Positions 15,714 through 22,779 of a stretch of 64,000 nt of DNA are shown one piece after another. Positions within the stretch are counted from its first letter, which is position 1. The number at the start of each line of letters is the position of its first letter. Source of the stretch: Pseudomonadota bacterium (GTDB lineage Bacteria > Pseudomonadota > Gammaproteobacteria > Burkholderiales > Burkholderiaceae_F). The notes below the pieces were generated by a model. That model saw only the letters and a list, made by a program, of their open reading frames with translations, was not told the origin of the DNA and ran no database searches. The stretch spans positions 1 to 64,000 of the forward strand of contig JAKAFN010000011.1 of the NCBI GenBank assembly GCA_021825945.1. Reading direction: 5' to 3'. The position numbers were made by a program, and so were the translations under genes.

Positions 15714-16031
15714 TTAGCCGCGCAGCGACGCGAGCTGGCGCTCCAGGAAGGCGATCCGCATGTTCGCCAGTTCGAGCTTGTCCGTCACCCCCTGGGTGGA
15801 GCGCAGATATTCCAGTTCCGCCTTGAGCATCTGGTTTTCGCGCACCAGGTCGGCGTTTGCCGAGCGCGGCGCCCGGGACTTTTCGCCGCCTGCCAGCCGC
15901 GACACGGTCTGGATCGTGGTCTTGAACTTCTTCGCAACCGCCGTCTTCGATTCGCCGGCCTGCACGGCTTCGACGATCTTCTGTTTGGTTGCGTCATCCA
16001 GCCGCTTGCCTTTTGCCCCTGCAGTCATCAT
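15714..16031 (-). CDS. Small helix-turn-helix protein with C-terminal coiled coil
   Basis: A 105-residue protein. Residues about 10-47 (KRLDDATKQKIVEAVQAGES, KTAVAKKFKTTIQTVSRLAGG) form a Hin/resolvase-like helix-turn-helix. Residues about 60-105 (DLVRENQMLKAELEYLRS to the end) form a leucine-rich coil. AAGGTG lies before ATG 16031. It resembles small transposase-type OrfA or phage regulators, but no partner gene or insertion-sequence ends are present, so I cannot assign a role. Upstream, aatcgtt occurs twice in tandem (16047-16064), a possible self-binding site. Confidence 0.65.
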   Translation of the reverse strand: MMTAGAKGKRLDDATKQKIVEAVQAGESKTAVAKKFKTTIQTVSRLAGGEKSRAPRSANADLVRENQMLKAELEYLRSTQGVTDKLELANMRIAFLERQLASLRG

Positions 16032-16416
16032 TTCACCTTCTGGTTGTAATCGTTACGAATCGTTTTGATATCTGTGACATTCCAAGAGATGAATGGTACC
16101 GGAATGGATGGGTGAATTTCGCCATCGCGGGAAATGCAAAGGAAATGCAAGGCGGATGAAAAGGGAAATGGGAGGTTGTTGTCATCCCAATGCAAATCCC
16201 CTCACCCCCGCCCGCTCCCGCTTGCGGGAGCGGGCGGGGGTGGATTGTCGCCCTTATACCGCCGTCGTTCGCTTGCGGGAGGGGGGATTGTCACACGCGG
16301 CACCTGACAAGCGGGCCTCGCGATGACCCGCCGTCATTGCGAGGGCGCAGCCCGAAGCAATCCAGCGCATGCAGGCTTTGAGCGGCAGCGACGCGCCAGC
16401 GGCGTACCGCGCAACG
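16032..16416. other. Gene-free stretch between the HTH gene and HicB
   Basis: These 385 bases contain the tandem aatcgtt sites near 16050, a double copy of ggaaatgcaa (about 16130-16150), REP-like copy 4 and, at 16332-16366, a gtcattgcgag ... gaagcaatcc element of a type I recall as widespread in proteobacterial intergenic DNA. No gene is supported. Confidence 0.7.
16190..16290. repeat. REP-like palindromic element, copy 4
   Basis: gcaaatcccctcaccc, CCCGCTCCCGCTTGCGGGAGCGGG with perfect arms, gggtggattgtcg and cccttatacc. It continues into a second partial unit (cgttcgcttgcgggagggggg), as copy 1 does. The two-unit structure is therefore a recurring form of the element. Confidence 0.88.
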
Positions 16417-16749
16417 TCAGCAGGCTGCCAGCTTCGCGCTGGCGAGGCGGTTGAGGCTGACGCCCTGCTCTGCCGCTTCCAACGCCAGGGCCCGATGCAC
16501 CTGCGGCGGAATCCGCACCCGGAACTCCCCACTGTAATGCTTCTCGGCAAGCGGCACGGGGACGTCTTCGTTGGACGCCCGCATATCCTCGATGGTCTCC
16601 GCGATTACGTGGCGAATTCCCTTGAGCGCCGCTTCCGGAGTCGAAGCAAGCCAGGATAGGGACGGAAACTCCGCACACAAGCCGACATGCTCGCCATCCT
16701 CGGGCGACCAGGTAACGCGATAGGTGTAGTGATCAGCGCTCATGCTCAT
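16417..16749 (-). CDS. HicB-family antitoxin
   Basis: A 110-residue protein. HYTYRVTWSPEDGEHVGLCAEFPSLSWLASTPEAAL is the partial RNase H-like HicB fold, and GEFRVRIPPQVHRALALEAAEQGVSLNRLASAKL is the C-terminal ribbon-helix-helix DNA-binding part. It starts at ATG 16749, inside the end of the HicA gene (17-base overlap). Toxin-first order (hicA then hicB) is the usual one for this family. HicB binds HicA and represses the operon. Confidence 0.92.
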   Translation of the reverse strand: MSMSADHYTYRVTWSPEDGEHVGLCAEFPSLSWLASTPEAALKGIRHVIAETIEDMRASNEDVPVPLAEKHYSGEFRVRIPPQVHRALALEAAEQGVSLNRLASAKLAAC

Positions 16750-16996
16750 GGTTCATACCCTCCAACTTGTCTATGGCGAGGAGCACTTGTCGCACCTGAT
16801 ACACCTTGGCCTTCCCTTTGTCGGACTGGATGTTGATTCGCGGATCTCCCCGCCAAGGTGTCCGGAAAATAGCGTGACTACCGCCCTCCTGCCTTGGTTT
16901 TCCGAAGCGCTCCCGGCATACCCTGAAGAGGTCTGCGAATCGAACATTGGCCGGCTCGCGTCGCATCTGCTCAATGAGCTTCAGGGAATCCTTCAT
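16733..16996 (-). CDS. HicA-family mRNA interferase toxin
   Basis: An 87-residue protein, starting at ATG 16996 (MKDSLKLIEQM). The dsRBD-like HicA fold is shown by FADLFRVCRERFGKPRQEGGSH, where the GGSH His is catalytic, and by INIQSDKGKAKVYQVRQVL. The frame is open 20 codons further upstream, but that part lacks HicA similarity. It precedes hicB with a 17-base overlap. A pair of inverted repeats just upstream of the start is a candidate operator. Confidence 0.92.
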   Translation of the reverse strand: MKDSLKLIEQMRREPANVRFADLFRVCRERFGKPRQEGGSHAIFRTPWRGDPRINIQSDKGKAKVYQVRQVLLAIDKLEGMNHEHER

Positions 16997-17004
16997 CAAA
17001 TCAT

Positions 17005-17040
17005 GGTACCAATAATGGAACCACTTGGCAACCCGTTGCC
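17005..17040. promoter_or_regulatory. Inverted repeats upstream of hicAB
   Basis: Two palindromes lie 9-45 bases upstream of the hicA start: 17005-17022 (GGTACCA ... TGGAACC, one mismatch) and 17027-17040 (GGCAAC, CC, GTTGCC, perfect). They are suitable targets for the HicB ribbon-helix-helix domain. The REP-like element follows immediately. Confidence 0.5.
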
Positions 17041-17050
17041 GTCCCGCCCG

Positions 17051-17098
17051 ATGCAAATCCCCTCACCCCCGCCGCCCCGCTTGCGGGAGCGGGGGCGA
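17051..17098. repeat. REP-like palindromic element, copy 5
   Basis: atgcaaatcccctcacccc, then CCCCGCTTGCGGGAGCGGGGG. It sits between hicA (minus) and the GT4 gene (plus), and has the same left end as copies 2-4. Confidence 0.85.
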
Positions 17099-17157
17099 CG
17101 GCGAGTAGACTCCGGCCGGTATCTCGACCTGCCCCCTTTCGTGAGTGCACAGCCGCC

Positions 17158-18309
17158 TTGCCGCTGATCGACGTCACCCGCCTCGCCTCGCGCCTGCTCG
17201 AAGGCAAGCGCCCCACCGGGGTCGACCGCGTAAGCCTGGCCTACGTGCAGCACTTTCGTGCCCGGGCGCGGGCCCTGGTGCGCCACCGGGGGCGCTGGGT
17301 GCCGATCGGGCGGGCGTCGCCGCACCTCTTCGCGGCGCTCCTGGGCGAGTTGCCCCGTCCGCACCGCGCAGTGCGGACGGCGGTCGGCGTGAGCTACGCC
17401 CTGCGCTGGGGGCGGCTGCGCCAATCGCTGTTCTTCAATACCGGACATAGCGGCCTCAACGATCCGGCGTACGCGGTGCGGGTCCGGCGGCACGGTCTGC
17501 AGCCGGTGTATTTCCTGCACGACCTGATTCCCATCACCCATCCCGAGTACTGCCGGCCCGGGGAAGCCGACCGGCACGCCCAGCGCCTGCGCTGCATGCT
17601 GCACACCGGGGTCGGGCTGATCCTGAACTCGGCGGCGACCGAGGCCGACCTGCGCGCATGGGCGGCGGCCGAGCGGCTGCAGGTGCCGCCGACGGTGGTG
17701 GCGCCGATCGGAACGGTCATGCTGCCCCACGGCGACGGCCACCCGCCGCTGGAGGAGCCGTACTTCGTGATGTTGGGCACCATCGAGCCGCGCAAGAACC
17801 ACCTTCTGGTGCTGCATCTCTGGCGGCAAATGATCGAACGCGGCGTGGCCGGCGTGCCGCGGCTGGTCCTGATCGGCCAGCGCGGCTGGGAGTGCGAGCA
17901 GGTGATCGATCTGCTCGAGCGCTGCCCGCCGCTGCGCGGGCACGTGATCGAGATGGGGGAATGCGACGACACGGCGCTCGCGCGCTGGTTGCGGCATGCC
18001 CGCGCCCTGCTCTTTCCGTCGTTCGTCGAGGGCTACGGCATGCCGCTCGCCGAGGCGCTGGCGCACGGGGTGCCGGTGATCGCGAGCGATCTCGGCGTGT
18101 TCCGCGAAATCGCCGCCGACATTCCCGACTATCTCGATCCGCTCGACGGCCCGGGGTGGCAGCGCAGGGTGCTGGAGTATGCCCGGCCCGACAGTGCGGC
18201 GCGGGCGGCGCAGTGTGAACGGATACCGCGCTTCCACGCGCCCACCTGGGCGGAGCACTTCGGCATCGTCGAAGGGTTTTTGGCGTCGGTGCATCGAAAT
18301 GCGCGCTGA
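17158..18309 (+). CDS. GT4-family glycosyltransferase
   Basis: A 383-residue GT-B glycosyltransferase. The N-terminus (LIDVTRLASRLLEGKRPTGV, DRVSLAYV) is typical for capsule or O-antigen mannosyltransferase-like proteins. YFLHDLIPITHPEY follows. In the C-terminal domain, MLGTIEPRKNHLLVL and PSFVEGYGMPLAEALAHGVPVIAS hold the nucleotide-sugar E-x7-E motif. TTG 17158 is the first usable start. The next gene begins inside its last codons (ATG 18299), so they are coupled. The donor and acceptor are not evident; context points to capsule assembly. Confidence 0.88.
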   Translation: MPLIDVTRLASRLLEGKRPTGVDRVSLAYVQHFRARARALVRHRGRWVPIGRASPHLFAALLGELPRPHRAVRTAVGVSYALRWGRLRQSLFFNTGHSGLNDPAYAVRVRRHGLQPVYFLHDLIPITHPEYCRPGEADRHAQRLRCMLHTGVGLILNSAATEADLRAWAAAERLQVPPTVVAPIGTVMLPHGDGHPPLEEPYFVMLGTIEPRKNHLLVLHLWRQMIERGVAGVPRLVLIGQRGWECEQVIDLLERCPPLRGHVIEMGECDDTALARWLRHARALLFPSFVEGYGMPLAEALAHGVPVIASDLGVFREIAADIPDYLDPLDGPGWQRRVLEYARPDSAARAAQCERIPRFHAPTWAEHFGIVEGFLASVHRNAR

Positions 18310-19375
18310 GCCGCGACGGCCCCTCACCCCCGCCCCGCTCCCGCATGCGGGAGCGGGAATCCCGGGGCCGTTCACCGCCTGGGGGTTTCCACGCTGGAAG
18401 TGGCGCTTCGTGCGCCGCTGCTTCCCCGGCCAGAGGGTGCATTTCGTGTCCGCGGGCGCGACTCCGCCCCGCGAGGGGGCGCTGCTGCTGTGGGGGACGG
18501 CGCCGGTTCCCGCCGGCGTGCCGGCCACCGTGCCGGTGCTGCGGATGGAGGATGGCTTCCTGCGCTCGGTGGGCCTGGGTGCGGAGCTGACGCGGCCGCT
18601 GTCCTGGGTGATCGATCGCCACGGCATCTACTACGACGCCACGCGGCCTTCCGAGCTTGAAACCTTGCTGGCGACGGCGGACTTCCCGCCCGAGCTGGTG
18701 GCGCGCGCGGCGGCGCTGCGCGAGCGCGTCGTGGCGGCGGGCATCACCAAGTACAACGTCGGCGCGCGGCGCTGGCAGCGGCCGGCGAGCCGCCAGCGGG
18801 TGGTGCTGGTGCCCGGGCAGGTGGAGAGCGACGCGTCGCTCGCCTTCGGGGCGCCCGGGATCCGCACCAACCTGGCGCTGCTGCAAGCGGCGCGCGCGGC
18901 GTGCCCGGATGCGTGGCTGGTGTACAAGCCCCATCCGGACGTCGCGGCGCGGCTGCGGCTGCGCGGCGCCGGCGAAGAACAGGCCGCCGCGTGGTGCGAC
19001 GAGATCGCCGTCGACGTCGACATGGCCTCGTTGCTGGATCAGGTCGATGAAGTCCACGTGCTCACCTCGCTCGCCGGCTTCGAAGCCCTGCTGCGCGGCA
19101 AGCCGGTGACCTGCCACGGCCAGCCCTTCTATTCCGGCTGGGGGCTCACCCGGGATGTCGTGCCCCATCCGCGGCGCACGCGGCGCCTGCAGCGTGACGA
19201 ACTGGTGGCGGCGGCGCTGATCCGGTATCCGACCTATCTCGGCGACCGGGAGCCGGTAAGCCCGGAGGCGGCGCTCGATGCGCTGCAGGCATGGAAAGCG
19301 CGCCGCGGCGGCGGCGAGCGCTGGTGGCAGGAAATCTACCGGTTCTTTCTGCGGCGATTCATCGGGGTGCGGTAA
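18299..19375 (+). CDS. KpsC-like capsule Kdo transferase (single-domain form)
   Basis: A 358-residue protein of the capsule polysaccharide synthesis family that builds the beta-Kdo linker on the lipid anchor. Signatures: RMEDGFLRSVGLG, DRHGIYYD, LVPGQVESDAS, YKPHPDV, LTSLAGFEALLRGKPV and PFYSGWGLT. E. coli KpsC has two such domains (about 675 residues); here there is one. The only start before the conserved AWGFPRWK is ATG 18299, overlapping the GT4 gene by 11 bases. Residues 8-21 (PLTPAPLPHAGAGI) are therefore translated from a REP-like palindrome. The 3' end overlaps the convergent KpsS-like gene by 17 bases. Confidence 0.88.
   Translation: MRAEPRRPLTPAPLPHAGAGIPGPFTAWGFPRWKWRFVRRCFPGQRVHFVSAGATPPREGALLLWGTAPVPAGVPATVPVLRMEDGFLRSVGLGAELTRPLSWVIDRHGIYYDATRPSELETLLATADFPPELVARAAALRERVVAAGITKYNVGARRWQRPASRQRVVLVPGQVESDASLAFGAPGIRTNLALLQAARAACPDAWLVYKPHPDVAARLRLRGAGEEQAAAWCDEIAVDVDMASLLDQVDEVHVLTSLAGFEALLRGKPVTCHGQPFYSGWGLTRDVVPHPRRTRRLQRDELVAAALIRYPTYLGDREPVSPEAALDALQAWKARRGGGERWWQEIYRFFLRRFIGVR
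18319..18360. repeat. REP-like palindromic element, copy 6, inside a coding region
   Basis: gcccctcacccccgcc, then GCTCCCGCATGCGGGAGC with perfect arms. It matches the family core except for the central bases (AT instead of TT). It lies in codons 8-21 of the KpsC-like gene in a frame without stops. Confidence 0.82.
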
Positions 19376-20633
19376 GGCCAGCCCCGGCGAGGGGCTCTCC
19401 GACCCGGTCATGCAGGAGCCGCCGGACCGCCTCGTCGACGGCACTTTCGAGCCCCGCGTCGTGGAAGAAGGCGCCACGGATCTGCGCCGTGCCGGCCAGC
19501 GCACGCAGGGTGGCGGCCACCAGCTCCGGATCGGGCGGTGCGGCGTCGGTCCAGAACGCGTCGAGACCGCCGCCGAAGGTCAACCCGGGCACGTCGTAGA
19601 CCGCCTGCCCCAGAACCTGAAGGGGACGGCCGAGCTGCAGCGCGCGCAGGCCGCTGGTACTGTTCACGGTCACCACGCCACGGCCGGCGCGGATCAGCTC
19701 GTCGAGATTGCCGCCGCGCAGATAGTGCACGCGGCCGGCGATGCCGTGCTCGCGCGCGCGCGCCCGCATGGCCCGCTCCCAGTCGTGGAGCGCCGGATCC
19801 CAGGGGTGTTCCTTGAGCACCAGTTCGGCGTCGCGCGGCGCGTGGCGGGCAAACGAGGCGATGACGAGATCGATCGCCTCCTCGATGCTCGAAAACGGCG
19901 AGTAGGCGACGATCTGGAAATCGAAATCGAGCTGCAGCGGAAACACGTAGTACGGCCGGCCGGAGGCGGCCAAGTCCCGCACGAACGCCTCCATGCGCGG
20001 CCGCACGCGGGCATTGCTCCACAGGCGCAAGGCGCTGGCCGGGGTGTAGACGAGGGTCGGCGGGCGCATGTCGCTGCGGCGGTAGTGGGGATAGAGCCAG
20101 CCGAGCACCAGGTTGGCAAGGTTGTAGCTCAGGTCGGCGCCGGCCATGCGGAGCGCGCCTTCCGTGTATCGCCGCGTCCAGTCCGGTTCGGGGCAGCGCG
20201 CCGCCAGCGCGCGGATGGCCGCAGGGTCGCGCGGAAAGCGCGAACCGCCGCTCATGCCATCGCGCTCGAAGGTGATCCAGTCAGGACGCAGGTAGCCGAA
20301 GTCGGTGACCGTGACCCGGATGCCACGGGCGTGGGCCAGGCCCACCGCTTCGCGGTGGTAGCGGCGCTGTTCGCCGAGCAGCAGCAGATCGGTGACACCG
20401 CGTTCGGCGAACAGGTCGTCGATGAAGGCCGGCCAGTGGCCGGGGGTGCCGCGATAATCGACGACCTCGCCGCCGCGCCAGAACAGGCGGTCACCGATAC
20501 ACAGGTTGATGCGGGTGGTCCGCCAGCCCTGCGCGCGCAGCCGCGCGCCGATGCGCGCGAAAAACGGCGACGGCATGCCCTGCAGGAACACCGCGTGGCG
20601 GGGCCCGGCGCCGGGGACGGGCGCATCCTTCAC
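19359..20633 (-). CDS. KpsS-like capsule Kdo transferase
   Basis: About 424 residues, matching KpsS length. AVFLQGMPSPFFARIGARL opens the protein in KpsS style; INLCIGDRLFW, DFGYLRPDWITFE, LVLKEHPWDP and VTVNSTSGLRALQLGRP are the conserved blocks. KpsS adds the first beta-Kdo to the lyso-phosphatidylglycerol anchor and KpsC continues the linker. The GTG at 20633 overlaps the upstream stop (GTGA) and is preferred over GTG 20657. The gene converges on the KpsC-like gene with overlapping ends. It forms a run with the two genes upstream, all sharing four-base overlaps. Confidence 0.82.
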   Translation of the reverse strand: MKDAPVPGAGPRHAVFLQGMPSPFFARIGARLRAQGWRTTRINLCIGDRLFWRGGEVVDYRGTPGHWPAFIDDLFAERGVTDLLLLGEQRRYHREAVGLAHARGIRVTVTDFGYLRPDWITFERDGMSGGSRFPRDPAAIRALAARCPEPDWTRRYTEGALRMAGADLSYNLANLVLGWLYPHYRRSDMRPPTLVYTPASALRLWSNARVRPRMEAFVRDLAASGRPYYVFPLQLDFDFQIVAYSPFSSIEEAIDLVIASFARHAPRDAELVLKEHPWDPALHDWERAMRARAREHGIAGRVHYLRGGNLDELIRAGRGVVTVNSTSGLRALQLGRPLQVLGQAVYDVPGLTFGGGLDAFWTDAAPPDPELVAATLRALAGTAQIRGAFFHDAGLESAVDEAVRRLLHDRVGEPLAGAGLTAPR

Positions 20634-21631
20634 CGTGCGGCGTCCGTGCCGAACCACGCCACCGCGCGACGCATCGATTCGGCGTAGTCCACCGCTCCCA
20701 GCGGTGCGCCGGCCGCGGTCAGGCGGGCGATGTCATGGCCGCAGCTGCGGCCGAAGATGCGCACGATGAGCCGGTGCAACATCGGTTCGCCCGGCAGACG
20801 CAGCAGAAGATGCGGCGCCTGCAGCAGCATCGCGGCAAGGTCGGCAAGGCCGAACGGCAGATCGAGCACGACCCCGCGCCCGGCGATGCCGGCGCGCAGG
20901 TCGGCGACGAAGCGGCTCCAGGGCACGGCGACGGGATCGCGCACGTTGAACGTCGCGCCGGCCGCCTGCGGCGCGGCGGCGGCCCAGAGCAGGACGTCGA
21001 TCAGGTTGTCGATGTCGAGGAAGCCGCAATCGGCGCGGCCGCCGTCGACGGTGAGCATCAGCCCGCCGCGCAGCTCCTTGCCGATGCGGGCGACGAAGGG
21101 GCTGCCCGGGCCCATGACGTTGCAGGGGCGCAGGATGGCGCATTCGAGACCCAGGCGCACCGCTTCGGCGGCGGCGATGCGTTCGCCCTGCGCCTTGCTG
21201 CGACCGTAGCCGAAACTGCCGCCCCCGGCCGCGCAGGTTTCGTCGGCGGGCTGCCCGGGAAATCCGTATACATCGACGCTGGAGAGGTGGACGATCCGCG
21301 GTGCCGCGCCCGCGATCTCGATCGCCCGGAACAGATTGCGCACGCCGTCGACGTTGGCCGCGCGGTAGCGCCGGTCGCGGTCCCAGGTGGCGACATCGGC
21401 GGCGCAGTGGAACACGGTCGCCGCGCCGCGCACGGCGTCGCGCAGCGCGGGCACGTCGGCGAGGTCGCCCGACACCACGTCGGCACCGCGGCGCAGATCG
21501 GCGTCGAGGCGGACCGGGTCGCGGACGAACAGGCGCAGCGCGCAGCCCTGCGCCAGCAGGCGACGCGACAGCCGACCGCCGATGAATCCGGTGGCGCCGG
21601 TGACCAGTACCGGCTCGCGCGGGGTGGTCAC
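20630..21631 (-). CDS. NAD-dependent epimerase/dehydratase (extended SDR)
   Basis: A 333-residue extended short-chain dehydrogenase. VLVTGATGFIGGRLSRRLLA is the NAD(P)-binding loop, HLSSVDVYGFPG the catalytic Ser strand, FGYGRSKAQGE the Tyr-x3-Lys, and LRPCNVMGPGS the substrate loop. GTG 21631 overlaps the stop of the preceding gene (GTGA), which sets the start. It resembles 3-beta-HSD/UDP-glucose 4-epimerase-like reductases. It is probably involved in making a sugar precursor for the capsule; the substrate is unknown. Confidence 0.87.
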   Translation of the reverse strand: MTTPREPVLVTGATGFIGGRLSRRLLAQGCALRLFVRDPVRLDADLRRGADVVSGDLADVPALRDAVRGAATVFHCAADVATWDRDRRYRAANVDGVRNLFRAIEIAGAAPRIVHLSSVDVYGFPGQPADETCAAGGGSFGYGRSKAQGERIAAAEAVRLGLECAILRPCNVMGPGSPFVARIGKELRGGLMLTVDGGRADCGFLDIDNLIDVLLWAAAAPQAAGATFNVRDPVAVPWSRFVADLRAGIAGRGVVLDLPFGLADLAAMLLQAPHLLLRLPGEPMLHRLIVRIFGRSCGHDIARLTAAGAPLGAVDYAESMRRAVAWFGTDAAR

Positions 21632-22779
21632 TTGAACACCGCTCTCGGCGCGGGCGCCGGCACGCGATTGAGCAGCTTGTAGCCCAGACCGACGAAGGGG
21701 TTGATCCAGCCGCGGTTGGCGCGCAGGGCGAGCTTGATCGGCACCACCTCGGCGCCCAGATCCTGCTTGATGGCATAGGTGGTGAGGCCCATCTCGAGGC
21801 GGCGGGCGCCCAGTTCGATCGCGGTGAGCACGACGGTCTGGGCGACGTAGAGGTAGAGGCCGTCGTGGGCAGCAACCTTGCGGCCGACGTAGAGCCACCG
21901 AAGCATGTCGCCATCGCGCAGCAGCAGCGCGTGCCCCACGCGCTCGCCGTGGCGATGGAACAGGATCACCTTCGACAGCGGCCCCAGGTCGCGCGAGAGC
22001 CGCCGGTAGAAGTCGGGCGTCAGCACCTCCCGCTGGAACTCGCTCGCGCTTTCATGCACGACCATCCACTGGGCGCACAACTCGTCGGCGAGGTCGGCAA
22101 AGTCGTCGACCACCGTATGCGTCACACCCGCCGCGGCATTGCGCTTGCGATGCTTGACGAGCTTGCTGCGATAGTAACTGCGCAAGGCCGCCACGTACTC
22201 CTCGGGATCGCGCCAGGGCAGATCGAGGTAGGTGTTGGGCAGGCTGTCGGTCCCGTGGTAGCCGCGGCGGAGGAAAGAGGCCTGCACGTCCGCCGCATCG
22301 GGCTCGAAATCGCGCACCACGATCAGGAACTGGCCTTCGGCCCGTGCGGTACGTCGCAATACGCGATCGAGCGCGTCGACCACGTCCTCCGGGTCGATCG
22401 CCGGGTCGTGGACGAACGGCGGGCTGGTGATGGTGATCGGAGTGCCGCACTCGATCATGCGCAGCTTGAAAAAATTCGGGAGTACCCTGCGGACCACCCC
22501 CAGCGCCGCGCGCAGGGGCGCGGGCGCGAAGATCGCAATGTCGGTGGTGACGCTGTAGAAACCCGCCAATGCCACCGGACGGCGCTGCGCATCATGGAAT
22601 ACGACATAACGGAAATCGAAGTCGTTGATGCGCGATGCCTCCATAATCGCCCAGAACGCGCGCGACAGGCCGACCGATCCGCGGACGGCGAGCGCATCCC
22701 AGTGCTCGGGCGGGACGTCGGCAATGCGGCGATAGACCTCGGCGTCGAGGGGCGCGTTTTTTTCTTTTATCGTGGACAT
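21628..22779 (-). CDS. GNAT-fold protein (FemAB/Acetyltransf_6-like)
   Basis: About 383 residues. RRIADVPPEHWDALA and FRYVVFHDAQRRPVALAGFY form an N-terminal half, and EEYVAALRSYYRSKLVKHRKR, LFHRHGERVGHALLLRDGDM and LEMGLTTYAIKQDLGAEV the C-terminal acyltransferase half, as in peptidoglycan-bridge/FemAB-like or polysaccharide-acylating GNAT proteins. ATG 22779 (MSTIKEK) is used; tandem ATGs at 22797 and 22794 would overlap the divergent gene further. It could acylate or aminoacylate a sugar, but the substrate is not evident. Confidence 0.75.
   Translation of the reverse strand: MSTIKEKNAPLDAEVYRRIADVPPEHWDALAVRGSVGLSRAFWAIMEASRINDFDFRYVVFHDAQRRPVALAGFYSVTTDIAIFAPAPLRAALGVVRRVLPNFFKLRMIECGTPITITSPPFVHDPAIDPEDVVDALDRVLRRTARAEGQFLIVVRDFEPDAADVQASFLRRGYHGTDSLPNTYLDLPWRDPEEYVAALRSYYRSKLVKHRKRNAAAGVTHTVVDDFADLADELCAQWMVVHESASEFQREVLTPDFYRRLSRDLGPLSKVILFHRHGERVGHALLLRDGDMLRWLYVGRKVAAHDGLYLYVAQTVVLTAIELGARRLEMGLTTYAIKQDLGAEVVPIKLALRANRGWINPFVGLGYKLLNRVPAPAPRAVFK

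Noticed and set aside
15714..16031. Insertion-sequence orfA
   Set aside because: The HTH plus coil resembles an OrfA, but no orfB, terminal inverted repeats or target duplication could be seen.
14197..17098. CRISPR array from the repeated palindromes
   Set aside because: The repeats are irregularly spaced by hundreds of bases, separated by genes, and no cas gene is present.
17717..19504. 595-codon minus-strand open frame opposite the GT4 and KpsC-like genes
   Set aside because: It is Arg/Ala-rich with no domain pattern and antisense to two genes with conserved motifs. Absence of stops is explained by high GC content.
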